In this document: one piece after another, positions 25,312 through 34,464 of the stretch
Layout: each line of letters opens with the position of its first letter
How positions within the stretch are numbered: position 1 is the stretch's first letter
NCBI GenBank assembly: GCA_030457765.1
Contig: JAKDUK010000001.1
Span: forward strand, 1 to 64,000
Direction: 5' to 3'
DNA: 64,000 bases
From: Marinobacter sp.
Lineage (GTDB): Bacteria; Pseudomonadota; Gammaproteobacteria; Pseudomonadales; Oleiphilaceae
The notes under the pieces: model-generated
The model's input: only the letters and a program-made list of their open reading frames with translations
Database searches by the model: none
Told to the model about the DNA's origin: nothing
Position numbers and translations under genes: made by a program

Positions 25312-26589
25312 GTGAAAAACGCCATCTTGCAACGCTGTGCCCCGATTATGGCACTTATGCTGCTGCTTACCGGGTGTTCTGTAAACCCGGTAACTGGCGA
25401 AAATCAGCTTTCATTAATCGGCGAGAGCCAGGAGCTCGCCATGGGCGCGGAACAGTATACGCCTACCCAACAAACTCAGGGAGGGCAGTTTTATATCGAT
25501 CCTGAGCTCACTCTGTATGTACGCGAAGTGGGCAATAAGTTGGCTAAGGTAAGTGATCGCCCAGACCTGCCCTACGAGTTTGTTGTGCTAAACAATAGCG
25601 TACCCAATGCCTGGGCTTTACCCGGCGGCAAAATTGCTGTCAACCGGGGCCTACTAACCGAACTGGAAGATGAGGCGCAACTGGCCTCGGTACTTGGTCA
25701 CGAGATTGTTCATGCGGCTGCCAGGCACAGCGTTCAACGTGTGCAACAAGGTATGCTCATTAATTTAGGAGTAGCTGGCCTCGGCTTTGCGTTAACCGAT
25801 AACCAATGGGCTGGCCTGCTTATGGGTGGCGCAGCAGCGGGTGCTCAGGTGGCTCTGGCGCAATACGGGCAAGGCGACGAACTGGAATCAGACCATTACG
25901 GCATACTTTATATGAAAGAGGCTGGTTATGATCCCCAGGCCGCCGTAGAGCTGCAGGAAATTTTTCTTGCGCTGTCTGATGGGCAGCAGCCGGGCTTTTT
26001 AGATGGATTACTTGCCACCCACCCACCATCAGCCGAGCGTGTTCGCGAGAACACCAAGCTGGTTAATAAAATCGGTGGCGGCGGTTACCGAGGTGCCGAT
26101 GTTTACAAGAAAAAAACAGCCACTTTGCGTAAGGTTCAGCCCGCTTATGATGCTCACGATGAGGCCATGAAGCTCGCTGCAAATGGCGATATGAACACGG
26201 CTTTGAAGAAAGTTAACAAAGCCATCGAACTGCTGCCCCGCGAAGCCATGTTCTATTCACTTCGCGGGCAAATTTACCAAGCGCAGAAAAACGATAAAAA
26301 AGCGGCAGCTGATTTCGACAAAGCGGTTTCTTTGTATCCCGAAATGTTCACCTATCGCCTACACAATGGCCTGAATGCATTGAAGCTCAACCATTTGAGT
26401 GAAGCAAAACAAAGCCTGATCCGCGCTAACGAGTCAGTGCCCACATCTATAGCCTTCTTGCGACTGGGGGATATCGCCGTAAAAAACAACAATCGTGACG
26501 ATGCCATCGCTTATTACAGCACAGCAGCGGAATCCAGCGGCGACATCGCCGAAGAAGCACGTCGGAAACTGGCCGCACTTACCCAGTAA
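25312..26589 (+). CDS. M48-family metalloprotease lipoprotein with TPR repeats (BepA/LoiP-like)
   Basis: A 425-residue envelope protease. Lipoprotein signal ending LLTGC (Cys22); M48 peptidase domain with zinc motif HEIVH at residues 130-134 and the distal ELESDHYG Glu; then TPR-like repeats from about residue 285 to the end (AIELLPREAMFYSLRGQIY and others). It resembles BepA, which quality-controls outer-membrane protein assembly, though BepA itself is not a lipoprotein. Start is GTG at 25312 with AGGAG upstream. A strong terminator follows. Confidence 0.88.
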   Translation: MKNAILQRCAPIMALMLLLTGCSVNPVTGENQLSLIGESQELAMGAEQYTPTQQTQGGQFYIDPELTLYVREVGNKLAKVSDRPDLPYEFVVLNNSVPNAWALPGGKIAVNRGLLTELEDEAQLASVLGHEIVHAAARHSVQRVQQGMLINLGVAGLGFALTDNQWAGLLMGGAAAGAQVALAQYGQGDELESDHYGILYMKEAGYDPQAAVELQEIFLALSDGQQPGFLDGLLATHPPSAERVRENTKLVNKIGGGGYRGADVYKKKTATLRKVQPAYDAHDEAMKLAANGDMNTALKKVNKAIELLPREAMFYSLRGQIYQAQKNDKKAAADFDKAVSLYPEMFTYRLHNGLNALKLNHLSEAKQSLIRANESVPTSIAFLRLGDIAVKNNNRDDAIAYYSTAAESSGDIAEEARRKLAALTQ

Positions 26590-26615
26590 CCCTGTCTGTT
26601 TAGATAAGTGGGCAA

Positions 26616-26657
26616 ACGGGTCGAAACCCTTGGGGTTTCGACCCGTTTTCGTTTTTG
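26616..26657 (+). terminator. Rho-independent terminator after the M48 protease gene
   Basis: CGGGTCGAAACCC and GGGTTTCGACCCG form a perfect 13-bp stem with a 4-base loop, followed by TTTTCGTTTTT. It ends the protease transcript. Confidence 0.88.
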
Positions 26658-26755
26658 GCTAGAGGTTTGCCGGTAAAGCACGAACGCACCGTCACCATGA
26701 ACATTGACATTTAGAGCAATAACTCTAAAAATCAATATTCAATAATCAATATCGG

Positions 26756-27310
26756 ATGACCGCCATGTTAGCGAAACGTATCCAGCCGATGACTTCTCAG
26801 GCGCGACGCCTGTATGTCGAGCTTATGTTCCAGGTAATGGGGCGAGCTCTTCAGGCAGTCAGCGAAGTTGATCGCGAAGTGCGCGAAGAAGCTCAGGCGC
26901 TGCCGAAAGGCTTTCTGTTTGAGATGATGGTTATGCCCGATGGGGCAAAGCTGATTGTGGAGCACATAGGTGAAGGCCGCTTCCATTATCACGGCAATTC
27001 AGCCCCTCGCCCGGCAGATGTTTCCATCAAATTCAAGCACGTTACCCACGCCTTTTTGGTGCTTTCATTCCAGGAAAAAACCTCGGTCGCGTTTGCCAAC
27101 GATCGCATGCTGGTTGATGGCGACGTGAGCTACGCCGTGCGCATGACTCGCGTACTAAACCGACTTGAATCTTTCATCCTACCCAGGATTATTGCCAAGC
27201 GAGCGGTGAAAGAATACCCGGAAAACCTGCATCTGCCAGAAAAACTGATCAGCGCTGCCCAGATTTACCTGAAAATTGCCACTCACTTTGTCCAGACAGC
27301 GAGAGCCTGA
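26756..27310 (+). CDS. SCP2-like lipid-binding protein (tentative)
   Basis: A 184-residue soluble protein with FHYHGNSAPRPADVSIKFKHVTHAFLVLSF and FANDRMLVDGDVSYAVRMTRVLNRLESFI. The pattern of a charged strand, a central hydrophobic strand and a GDVSYA(V) loop recalls SCP2-type sterol carrier domains (compare UbiJ), but the match is by eye. Its last base is the first base of the next gene's ATG, so it is coupled to an iron alcohol dehydrogenase, hinting at a role in handling an aliphatic or lipid substrate. Start ATG 26756; an ATG at 26765 is also possible. Confidence 0.5.
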   Translation: MTAMLAKRIQPMTSQARRLYVELMFQVMGRALQAVSEVDREVREEAQALPKGFLFEMMVMPDGAKLIVEHIGEGRFHYHGNSAPRPADVSIKFKHVTHAFLVLSFQEKTSVAFANDRMLVDGDVSYAVRMTRVLNRLESFILPRIIAKRAVKEYPENLHLPEKLISAAQIYLKIATHFVQTARA

Positions 27311-28497
27311 TGACCAATACTTACTATGAGTTCTTCTGCCCGGTAAAAGTTATTGCCGGCAAAGCCGCCCTCGAGCATATCCCCTACGAATTGACTGGGC
27401 TGGCCGCCAAGCGCCCAATGATTGTGACAGATAAGGGCGTTCGTGCCGCAGGTTTGTTAGACCCTGTTATTGCAGCCTGTGAAGAGAGCGGCCTGGATAT
27501 CGTCAGTATTTACGACGATGTTCCACCAGATTCCTCAACAGGTGTGGTTCGGGCAATCGCAGCGATTTACCGCAATGAAAAGTGCGATTCTATTATTGCT
27601 GTGGGCGGTGGTTCGGCCATTGATACAGGCAAAGCGGTAAACATTCTGGTTTCCGAAGGCGGCGAGGATATTGCCAAATACACGGGTGCCGGTGTGCTCA
27701 AGCGCGCCCTTAAACCATTTTTTGTGGTGCCCACAACGGCGGGCACTGGTTCTGAGGTAACGTCTATCGCAGTGATTACCGACGAGGCCAAAGGTGTGAA
27801 GCTGCCTTTTACCTCCTCTTTTCTTTTACCAAATGCGGCCATTATCGACCCGCGCATGACCCTCACTCTGCCACCGCACGTTACGGCAGCAACGGCCATG
27901 GACGCTATGACCCATGCCATCGAATCCTTCACTTGCATGGCCAAGAACCCGCTGAGCGATGCCTACGCCACCGCAGCGGTTAAAAAAGTGAGCCAATCCC
28001 TCTTGCAGGTGATGGATAACCCGAAAGACAGCCTCGGCAGGCTGGAACTGGCACAAGCTTCCACCATGGCGGGCATTGCTTTTTCCAACTCTATGGTTGG
28101 GCTGGTGCATTCTCTTGGCCATGCCACCGGTGCCATCTGCCACTTGCCTCATGGGTTATGCATGAGCCTGTACTTGCCCTATGTGCTTGAGTTCAACCTG
28201 GAAACCATACGCGAGCCGCTGGGCGAGCTATTGCTGTACCTGGAAGGGCCAGAGGTGTACGCCGCCACGCCCGCCAGTCGCCGGGCAGAAGCCAGCATTT
28301 CAGCCCTTCGCATACTCAGAGATGCACTTTACAAGCGCTGTAAGTTACCTAGAACGCTAAAAGAAACAGGTAAGGTGACTGAAGATCAGCTGGACCAAAT
28401 TGCAGGTATGGCGATAAATGACGGCTCCATTATGTTCAACCCAAAAGAGGTTTCGCTAAAAGATGCCCGAGCGGTTCTTCAACGCGCCTGGGCCTGA
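27310..28497 (+). CDS. Iron-containing alcohol dehydrogenase (type III)
   Basis: A 395-residue NAD(P)-dependent alcohol dehydrogenase. Seen: DDVPPDSST, the dinucleotide motif VGGGSAIDTGKAV, PTTAGTGSEVT, and metal ligands in DAMTHAIESF, HSLGHATGA and HGL. These D/H ligands bind iron. The family oxidises or reduces primary alcohols and aldehydes; alkane-using marine bacteria often carry several. Coupled by overlapping ATGA to the SCP2-like gene. The exact substrate cannot be read from sequence. Confidence 0.92.
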   Translation: MTNTYYEFFCPVKVIAGKAALEHIPYELTGLAAKRPMIVTDKGVRAAGLLDPVIAACEESGLDIVSIYDDVPPDSSTGVVRAIAAIYRNEKCDSIIAVGGGSAIDTGKAVNILVSEGGEDIAKYTGAGVLKRALKPFFVVPTTAGTGSEVTSIAVITDEAKGVKLPFTSSFLLPNAAIIDPRMTLTLPPHVTAATAMDAMTHAIESFTCMAKNPLSDAYATAAVKKVSQSLLQVMDNPKDSLGRLELAQASTMAGIAFSNSMVGLVHSLGHATGAICHLPHGLCMSLYLPYVLEFNLETIREPLGELLLYLEGPEVYAATPASRRAEASISALRILRDALYKRCKLPRTLKETGKVTEDQLDQIAGMAINDGSIMFNPKEVSLKDARAVLQRAWA

Positions 28498-28668
28498 TTT
28501 AGCCCAACACCAGGCTTCTGGGCTCAACACCAAGTCCTGAAGCCTGAAAACGTTACACTCAAAAATTGAAGTACTGGGGCAAAACAGTAACAATTATATC
28601 TTTTCTGGCAGGGATAAAGCCGGGGCAGTTTGCTTATGGACAGTATTGGCCGCTAAGAGTCCCCCCTG

Positions 28669-29451
28669 ATGACACATCGAAAATACCCCAGGCTTACAGT
28701 CTTCGCAAAACGTTTGGCTTTCCTGCTGTCTTTGGTCACGTTTGCAGCTAGCTCACACGCTACCCTGTCAAGTGATCAAAAAGTATTCCGCTTCAACATA
28801 TCGCCCAATGGTTATCCCCCTTACATGATTGTGGATCAAGGAGAGCCCTCTGGCATTATGTGGGATGTCGTTGCGTTGATATCGAAACGTTTGGGATACC
28901 AGATTGTCGCTAAGCAAATCCCGCGCAAGCGCGTGGACCGTATGCTTCAGAATGGTGATATCGATGGCACATCACGAGCTAAAGAATGGACACACGAGCC
29001 GGCGAATTTCCTCTTTACTCAGCCGATAGTGAACATACAGGAGGTGTTCTTTACGCCAAAGCATGCCGAGGTAACCTATCAGTCTGCGGAAGACCTTTTT
29101 TCAAAAACGGTAGTGGCTCATCTGGGCTATCTATACCCGGAGCTGCAGCCACATTTTAAATCTGGCGCTATAACCCGTTTTGATGTTTCCAAAGATCGGG
29201 ATATGTTTACTTTTGTACTTCACGGTGACCAGTTTGACGCCGCAGTGGCCGATTTGCTTGTGGGTAAGTGGATACTAAAACAAGAGGGGTTACAGGATCA
29301 GTTCACGGCATCTGAAAGAGGGATCACTTCGTACGGCTTTCGAGTAATGCTGAACAAGGAATGGCATTCTTTTGCCAGCAAGTTCAATGCCGAGCTTGCA
29401 CGTATTCGCGAGAACGGCGAACTGGAAGCCATCCTCGCGAGCTACCGATAA
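28669..29451 (+). CDS. Periplasmic solute-binding protein, SBP_bac_3 family
   Basis: A 260-residue exported binding protein: signal peptide residues 1-32 (KRLAFLLSLVTFAASSHA), then FNISPNGYPPYMIVDQGEPSGIMWDVV, the family opening, PRKRVDRMLQNGDIDG, and a C-terminal FNAELARIRENGELEAIL helix. Like the protein at 8700 it has no transporter genes beside it and keeps the K/R-R motif after the first lobe. It may act as a sensor or with a remote transporter. No good ribosome site precedes the ATG, but the signal peptide supports this start. Confidence 0.78.
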   Translation: MTHRKYPRLTVFAKRLAFLLSLVTFAASSHATLSSDQKVFRFNISPNGYPPYMIVDQGEPSGIMWDVVALISKRLGYQIVAKQIPRKRVDRMLQNGDIDGTSRAKEWTHEPANFLFTQPIVNIQEVFFTPKHAEVTYQSAEDLFSKTVVAHLGYLYPELQPHFKSGAITRFDVSKDRDMFTFVLHGDQFDAAVADLLVGKWILKQEGLQDQFTASERGITSYGFRVMLNKEWHSFASKFNAELARIRENGELEAILASYR

Positions 29452-29458
29452 ACCGGCC

Positions 29459-31945
29459 TTACTCCAGCCTGCGCAGCAACAGCATGGGCGAAACACTTAA
29501 CACCGGCCGAAGTTGCCAGCGCCCGAACAAGGCCAGCACCAATGCGCTCATAACCGGTATGGGAAGCACTACTTGCCAATGCCAACTGAACTGACCCTCA
29601 AACATCCGGAACTGTAACGCCCATACAGCCGCCTCGGCCGCCGCAACGCCTAAAACGCCCGCAAACCCACCAAGCAGCGCAAACTCCAGCATAGTGCTTC
29701 GTACCAGCAAGCTTTGGCGACCGCCAAGTGTGCGCAACAGCGCCCCTTCCCTCTGTCGATCTTGAAGTGTAGCGCTAACAACGGCGGCCATTACCACAAG
29801 CGCTGCCGCCAGTATGAGTACGAGAATAGCCTCTATGGCTTGGGTCACCTGTCGAACAATTTCCTGTATGCGTTCAATAATGTTGTCAATCTCCAGCAAC
29901 GAAACCGTCGGAAAGCGCCGGGAAAACTCATTAAGCGCACTTTTTTGATCTCTTGGGAGATAAAAACTGGTTATCCAGGTAGCCGGCATATCAGTAAGGC
30001 CGCCATTTGGTGGAAAGGCCATGTAGAAGTTGGGCTTCATGCTGTCCCATTGGACCGTGCGAATACTGGTAACGGTTTCGGTAATCTTGTCGGAACCTAT
30101 GGTAAACGTAAGCTCATCACCCAGCGCTAAACCAAGTTTGCTTGCCAGTTCAGACTCCACAGAAACGCCTTGCTTATCATCACCCTCAAACCAGCTGCCT
30201 TTCACAATATTGTTGTCTTCAGGAAGCGAAGCCATCCAGGTCAGGTTCAATTCCCGGTTAAGTGCGCCCACTCGCTGGTCTTTGCTCACCACTTCTTTTA
30301 CCGGCTGGCCGTTCAGTTGTGTTAGCCGGCCACGCACCATAGGGTAAAGCTGATCCAGCGGCTGGCCGCGCTCTTCCCAGAAATCCGCAACGTCGCCCAC
30401 CGCATCCGGGGCAATGTTAATCAAAAAGTGATTGGGTGCGTCATCCGGAAGCTGGGCTTGCCAGTCATCAAGCAAGGATGTACGCACCAGAATCAACGTA
30501 GTTGCCAGCATCAATGTCATCGCAAACACGGCAATCTGCGACAAGCTGGCACGACGATGGCGATAAAGCCCAACCAGGGCCAGGCGCCAAGCGTGCCCGC
30601 CGCCCCGTACTTTTCTGAGTGCCGCAACAAGAAGCCAGCCCAGCAGACCTAAAGCACCGAGTAACAGCACCAGGGCGCCCAACAAAGAAACCACTAATGA
30701 CAGTTCGCCCGCATACAGCCATACCAGTCCAAATACCGCCACAATAGCGATCAGCATATCGGGCAAGGCTTCGCGGCCTGTTTCACCCGGCTGGCTTCGC
30801 AGCACACGCATGGCAGGTACGTGTTTTAAGCGTCGAATGGGCGGGTAAGCAAACGCAAACAGCGAAACCAGGGCCGTAAGCAGTGCCGGTGTGAGCGCTG
30901 AGGCCTCCAGTTGAAACTCCACGGGTCTATCCAACGCTTCACTTAACAGACGGGTGAGTAACCAGAACAACGGAACGGCTACCAAAAGGCCACCAACCAT
31001 GCCGGTCACACCCCACAGTGCAAGTCGCTTCAGATAGAGCAAGCCTATGCCTGAACTACCCAGGCCCAGGGTTTTCAGTAGCGCAACGGTATCACGCTGA
31101 GATAATGCGTACTGACGACTGGCGACCGCCACGGCAACTGCCGCCAATAATACAGCCAGGCTTCCACCCAGTAGCAGGAAACTTTCAGCCCGGTCCAAAG
31201 ACCGTGAAAAGGTTTCGCCATCGCGAACCCCTTCCCATTCATGGCTGGGCCCAAGCTGCGGCTGCAACCATTGGTAGTAGCCTTCAAGCGCCGCTTCGGT
31301 GCCTGCAAACAGATAAACATACTCTACCCGACTGCCCTCTTGGATAACGCCAGTGGAGGCCACGTCATCCACGTGCATCATCACCCGGGGCGCGAGTGCG
31401 GAAAGGCTAAAACCGCCATCTGGCTCACGAAGCAGCAAGCCGGATACCGTTAGGTTTCGATTCCCGACTTCCAGCGTATCACCGGTACGAATGTCTAACA
31501 GCCGCAGCAGCCTGGGATTAATCCAGACTTCACCGGGCGCTGGTCCATGTTGCACCTGCTCCCGGGAGCCTTCGGAATCGCCCTGAATCTCCAGCTCCCC
31601 ACGCAGAGGATACTCGTTACTTACAGCTTTTACGGAAACAAGCTGGAAGGCATCGCTGCCAAACACCATGGTGGAAAACTCAACCATGCGGCCGGTTTGC
31701 AGACGACGCTCCCTTGCTTCGGTGATCCACTCCTCGGGTACAGGTTGGCCATTTTCGGCCTCCAGTTGCCGGTCTGCCGCCAGGAACGAACTGGCAGAAG
31801 ACACCAGCGTATGTTGTAGCTGGCCGGCGAACAGAGCAATGGTGGCGACAGTAGCCACGGCAATAATCAACGCCGCAAGTACTACACGCACATCCCGCTC
31901 ACGCCAGTCACGGCGCATAGACATCAGTTTTTTTGCAGCAGCCAT
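29459..31945 (-). CDS. FtsX-type ABC transporter permease (YbbP-like)
   Basis: An 828-residue membrane protein with the YbbP architecture: one N-terminal membrane segment (about residues 25-45), a large periplasmic domain, a middle bundle of segments (about 260-470), a second periplasmic part and three more segments near the C-terminus, including FtsX-like QVTQAIEAILVLILAAALVVM. With the ATPase YbbA it should move or extract a lipid-like substrate or protein from the membrane; the true substrate is unknown. Its start shares a base with the ybbA stop. Confidence 0.87.
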   Translation of the reverse strand: MAAAKKLMSMRRDWRERDVRVVLAALIIAVATVATIALFAGQLQHTLVSSASSFLAADRQLEAENGQPVPEEWITEARERRLQTGRMVEFSTMVFGSDAFQLVSVKAVSNEYPLRGELEIQGDSEGSREQVQHGPAPGEVWINPRLLRLLDIRTGDTLEVGNRNLTVSGLLLREPDGGFSLSALAPRVMMHVDDVASTGVIQEGSRVEYVYLFAGTEAALEGYYQWLQPQLGPSHEWEGVRDGETFSRSLDRAESFLLLGGSLAVLLAAVAVAVASRQYALSQRDTVALLKTLGLGSSGIGLLYLKRLALWGVTGMVGGLLVAVPLFWLLTRLLSEALDRPVEFQLEASALTPALLTALVSLFAFAYPPIRRLKHVPAMRVLRSQPGETGREALPDMLIAIVAVFGLVWLYAGELSLVVSLLGALVLLLGALGLLGWLLVAALRKVRGGGHAWRLALVGLYRHRRASLSQIAVFAMTLMLATTLILVRTSLLDDWQAQLPDDAPNHFLINIAPDAVGDVADFWEERGQPLDQLYPMVRGRLTQLNGQPVKEVVSKDQRVGALNRELNLTWMASLPEDNNIVKGSWFEGDDKQGVSVESELASKLGLALGDELTFTIGSDKITETVTSIRTVQWDSMKPNFYMAFPPNGGLTDMPATWITSFYLPRDQKSALNEFSRRFPTVSLLEIDNIIERIQEIVRQVTQAIEAILVLILAAALVVMAAVVSATLQDRQREGALLRTLGGRQSLLVRSTMLEFALLGGFAGVLGVAAAEAAVWALQFRMFEGQFSWHWQVVLPIPVMSALVLALFGRWQLRPVLSVSPMLLLRRLE

Positions 31946-32664
31946 CAGTCAGCCAACTCCGCTTCGGCAACCGGCTCTGTTAACTCGCCCGCTTCAATAT
32001 GAAACTGCCGGGCGCAACGCGCCGCCAGATGTTCATCGTGGGTAACCATAACCAGTGTAGTGCCCTGCTCTTTATTCAAATCCATAAGCAGATCTGAGAC
32101 TTCCTGGCCGGTGCGGTTATCCAGGTTGCCGGTGGGTTCGTCGGCAAACAGAATGGCCGGATCAGAGGCAAATGCCCGGGCAATAGCAACCCGCTGTTGT
32201 TCGCCACCAGACAACTGCCGTGGCGTGTGGGTAAGGCGCTCACCCAGCCCTACTCGCTCAAGAAGTTCCCGGGCGCGTTTTTCCGGCGCATCCATGCCAG
32301 CTAGTTCCAGCGGCAACATCACATTTTCCAATGCGGTTAGTGCTGGCAACAGTTGGAATGACTGGAATACAAATCCTACCCGGTGAGCACGCAATTTGGC
32401 CCGCTCATCTTCACTGAGCCGGCTAATGATTGAGCCGTCAAGCTCAACGGTACCTTCGGTTGGCGTGTCCAGTCCTGCAAGCAAACCCAGCAAGGTGGTT
32501 TTCCCTGATCCCGAACGGCCAACTATAGCTACGGATTCTCCCCGATTGATTTCAAGACTGACCCCCTTCAAGATCGTCAGCGTATTGGTTTCCAGGCTTA
32601 CGCGATGGCTCAGGTTTTCGACACGCAGCATTAAACGCTGGCTATCAGGGTTTGTAGTCGGCAT
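31945..32664 (-). CDS. ABC transporter ATP-binding protein (YbbA-like)
   Basis: A 239-residue ATPase of the LolD/YbbA type. Walker A GRSGSGKT at residues 49-56, Q-loop FVFQSFQLLPALTALENV, signature LSGGEQQR and Walker B ILFADEPTGNLD, followed by the H-loop VTHD. It powers the YbbP permease downstream. It is divergent from tesA with 57 bp between starts, the same grouping as in E. coli. Confidence 0.92.
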   Translation of the reverse strand: MPTTNPDSQRLMLRVENLSHRVSLETNTLTILKGVSLEINRGESVAIVGRSGSGKTTLLGLLAGLDTPTEGTVELDGSIISRLSEDERAKLRAHRVGFVFQSFQLLPALTALENVMLPLELAGMDAPEKRARELLERVGLGERLTHTPRQLSGGEQQRVAIARAFASDPAILFADEPTGNLDNRTGQEVSDLLMDLNKEQGTTLVMVTHDEHLAARCARQFHIEAGELTEPVAEAELAD

Positions 32665-32721
32665 GTTGCTTACAGGGCTCCTGGGAAAGCAGGTTTATTT
32701 ATCAAGAATTATGGGCTGTTT

Positions 32722-33351
32722 ATGCATACGGTGTTGCTGTACGTCAGATCAATTGTATTCCTTCTCGTGGCATTGTTTGCCATACCGGCTATGGCAGGCC
32801 AACAAACGCTCCTGATTTTGGGTGACAGCCTAAGCGCTGCTTACGGCGTACCGTCTGAAACAGCCTGGGTAGCGCTTCTACGCGAACGCCTGCAAAGCAA
32901 GGACTTGGATAACTGGCGTGTGGTAAATGCCAGTATAAGCGGCGAAACCACCGATGGCGGCGTTCGTCGGCTGCCTGACCTGCTTGAAAAGAACAATCCC
33001 TCTGTGGTTGTTATCGAGTTGGGTGGTAACGATGGCCTGCGCGGTTTCCCCCCTGGCGTGATCAAATCCAACCTTGCCTCGATGGTTAAAAATATTCAAA
33101 ACGCCGGCGCTCGCGCCATTCTGGTTGGCATGCAAATACCGCCAAACTACGGCCAGCGTTATACGCAAATGTTTGCCGACATCTTTCCAGCACTTTCAGA
33201 CAGCTACAAAACCGTTCTGGTTCCCTTCTTTCTAAACGGCATCTACGACAAAGAACACTTGATGCAAGATGATGGCATTCACCCCACTGCCGAAGCCCAG
33301 CCCATGTTGCTTGAAAACATATGGCCGGTGCTTGAGCCTCTTCTTAAGTAA
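32722..33351 (+). CDS. tesA: Multifunctional acyl-CoA thioesterase/lysophospholipase/arylesterase TesA
   Basis: A 209-residue periplasmic SGNH hydrolase. Signal peptide about residues 1-25 (IPAMA), block I GDSLS with Ser36, GGNDGLRG block III, and the Asp184/His187 pair in DDGIHPT. It cleaves thioesters, lysophospholipids and aryl esters. The last 8 bp overlap the end of the convergent hydrolase gene. Confidence 0.92.
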   Translation: MHTVLLYVRSIVFLLVALFAIPAMAGQQTLLILGDSLSAAYGVPSETAWVALLRERLQSKDLDNWRVVNASISGETTDGGVRRLPDLLEKNNPSVVVIELGGNDGLRGFPPGVIKSNLASMVKNIQNAGARAILVGMQIPPNYGQRYTQMFADIFPALSDSYKTVLVPFFLNGIYDKEHLMQDDGIHPTAEAQPMLLENIWPVLEPLLK

Positions 33352-34297
33352 CGCTCTGCAAAAATGCGAGGGCCCGGCGTTCAGACCAGTAATACCCATC
33401 ACGGCCATGCTCCACAAACCCCACATGGCCGCCCCACTTGGGTGAATCCAGGCGCACATGGGCGCCAAGCACAGAGGGTGACTCTGGAAAACACTTGGCT
33501 GATAGAAACGGATCGTCTGCGGCGTTAACCATCAGCGCGGGTACCCGAACATCTTTTAACCGCCCTAACGCAGAGCACCGAGCCCAGTAGTCTGCGGCAT
33601 CTTTGTATCCGTGCAGTGGCGCTGTATAGAGATCATCAAACTCGTGAAAGCTTTGAATGCTATCAAAATCGGAAACATCGATCAGATCGGGAAATGTTTG
33701 CGCTTTTTCGCTCATTTTTACACGCAGATCCTTTAAAAATCGCTGCATGTAAATCTTACGACTGGGCAGCGCCAGCATATCCGCACTGCCTGCCAGATCG
33801 CAGGGCACTGAATAGGCCACTGCGCCGCAGATTCTGCTATCCACACGCTCGCCTTGCTCACCGAGATACAGCAGCGTGAGATTGCCTCCCATACTAAAGC
33901 CAGACAAAAATACGGTTTGATAGCCCTGAGCCAGGCCGTGGTTGATCACCTGACGCAAGTCTTCCGTCGCGCCACTGTGGTAAAACCTCGGCTGCCGGTT
34001 CATCACTCCGCCGCAGGAGCGGAAATTCCAGGCTAAAACATCCCAGCCATCAGCCAGTAATGCCCGGGCAAGTCCTAACACATACGGCCGACGGCTATGC
34101 CCTTCCAGCCCGTGGGAAACAATGGCCAAACGGTCGCTGCCCTGGCGATACCAATCAAGGTGAAGCTCGTCGTTGTCGGCCGTTTCCAGCCGCTCAGATA
34201 CTGGCTCAGCCACTTTTACTTTGCGGAACAACGATGGCCATACAGACTGAAGGTGACCACTGCGCAACCAGCGGGGAGGACGATATTGCTGAGCCAT
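33344..34297 (-). CDS. YheT-like alpha/beta hydrolase
   Basis: A 317-residue hydrolase of the YheT group: RWLRSGHLQSVWPSLF at the N-terminus is typical, then HGLEGHSRRPYVLGLA, the nucleophile elbow GFSMGGNLTLLYLG, a late D in NAADDPFL and H in GGHVGF. Carboxyl-esterase activity is likely; the natural substrate is unknown. ATG 34297 is preferred over 34309 as family proteins begin near MAQQYRPP. It converges on tesA. Confidence 0.87.
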   Translation of the reverse strand: MAQQYRPPRWLRSGHLQSVWPSLFRKVKVAEPVSERLETADNDELHLDWYRQGSDRLAIVSHGLEGHSRRPYVLGLARALLADGWDVLAWNFRSCGGVMNRQPRFYHSGATEDLRQVINHGLAQGYQTVFLSGFSMGGNLTLLYLGEQGERVDSRICGAVAYSVPCDLAGSADMLALPSRKIYMQRFLKDLRVKMSEKAQTFPDLIDVSDFDSIQSFHEFDDLYTAPLHGYKDAADYWARCSALGRLKDVRVPALMVNAADDPFLSAKCFPESPSVLGAHVRLDSPKWGGHVGFVEHGRDGYYWSERRALAFLQSVT

Positions 34298-34333
34298 ACC
34301 AGAGTACAAATTTTGACCTTTTATATCAGGGGG

Positions 34334-34362
34334 TTGACCAGTTAGTTCAAAGCGCTTAACAT
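34334..34362 (+). promoter_or_regulatory. Sigma70-type promoter of the first tRNA-Asn
   Basis: TTGACC (34334-34339) and TAACAT (34357-34362) with 17 bp between, followed by a GC-rich stretch, 20 bp before the tRNA. This is the form of stable-RNA promoters. Confidence 0.72.
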
Positions 34363-34382
34363 GCCGCCCGACTTGACGCTGT

Positions 34383-34458
34383 TCCCCGATAGCTCAGTTG
34401 GTAGAGCAACGGACTGTTAATCCGTTTGTCGCTGGTTCGAGCCCAGCTCGGGGAGCCA
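34383..34458 (+). tRNA. tRNA-Asn (anticodon GTT), copy 1
   Basis: A 76-nt tRNA with acceptor TCCCCGA/TCGGGGA, D-arm AGCTCAGTTGGTAGAGC, anticodon loop CTGTTAA with GTT, T-arm GGTTCGAGCCC and encoded CCA. It reads AAC and AAT. The copy at 45973 is identical. Confidence 0.98.
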
Positions 34459-34464
34459 CTTTTT

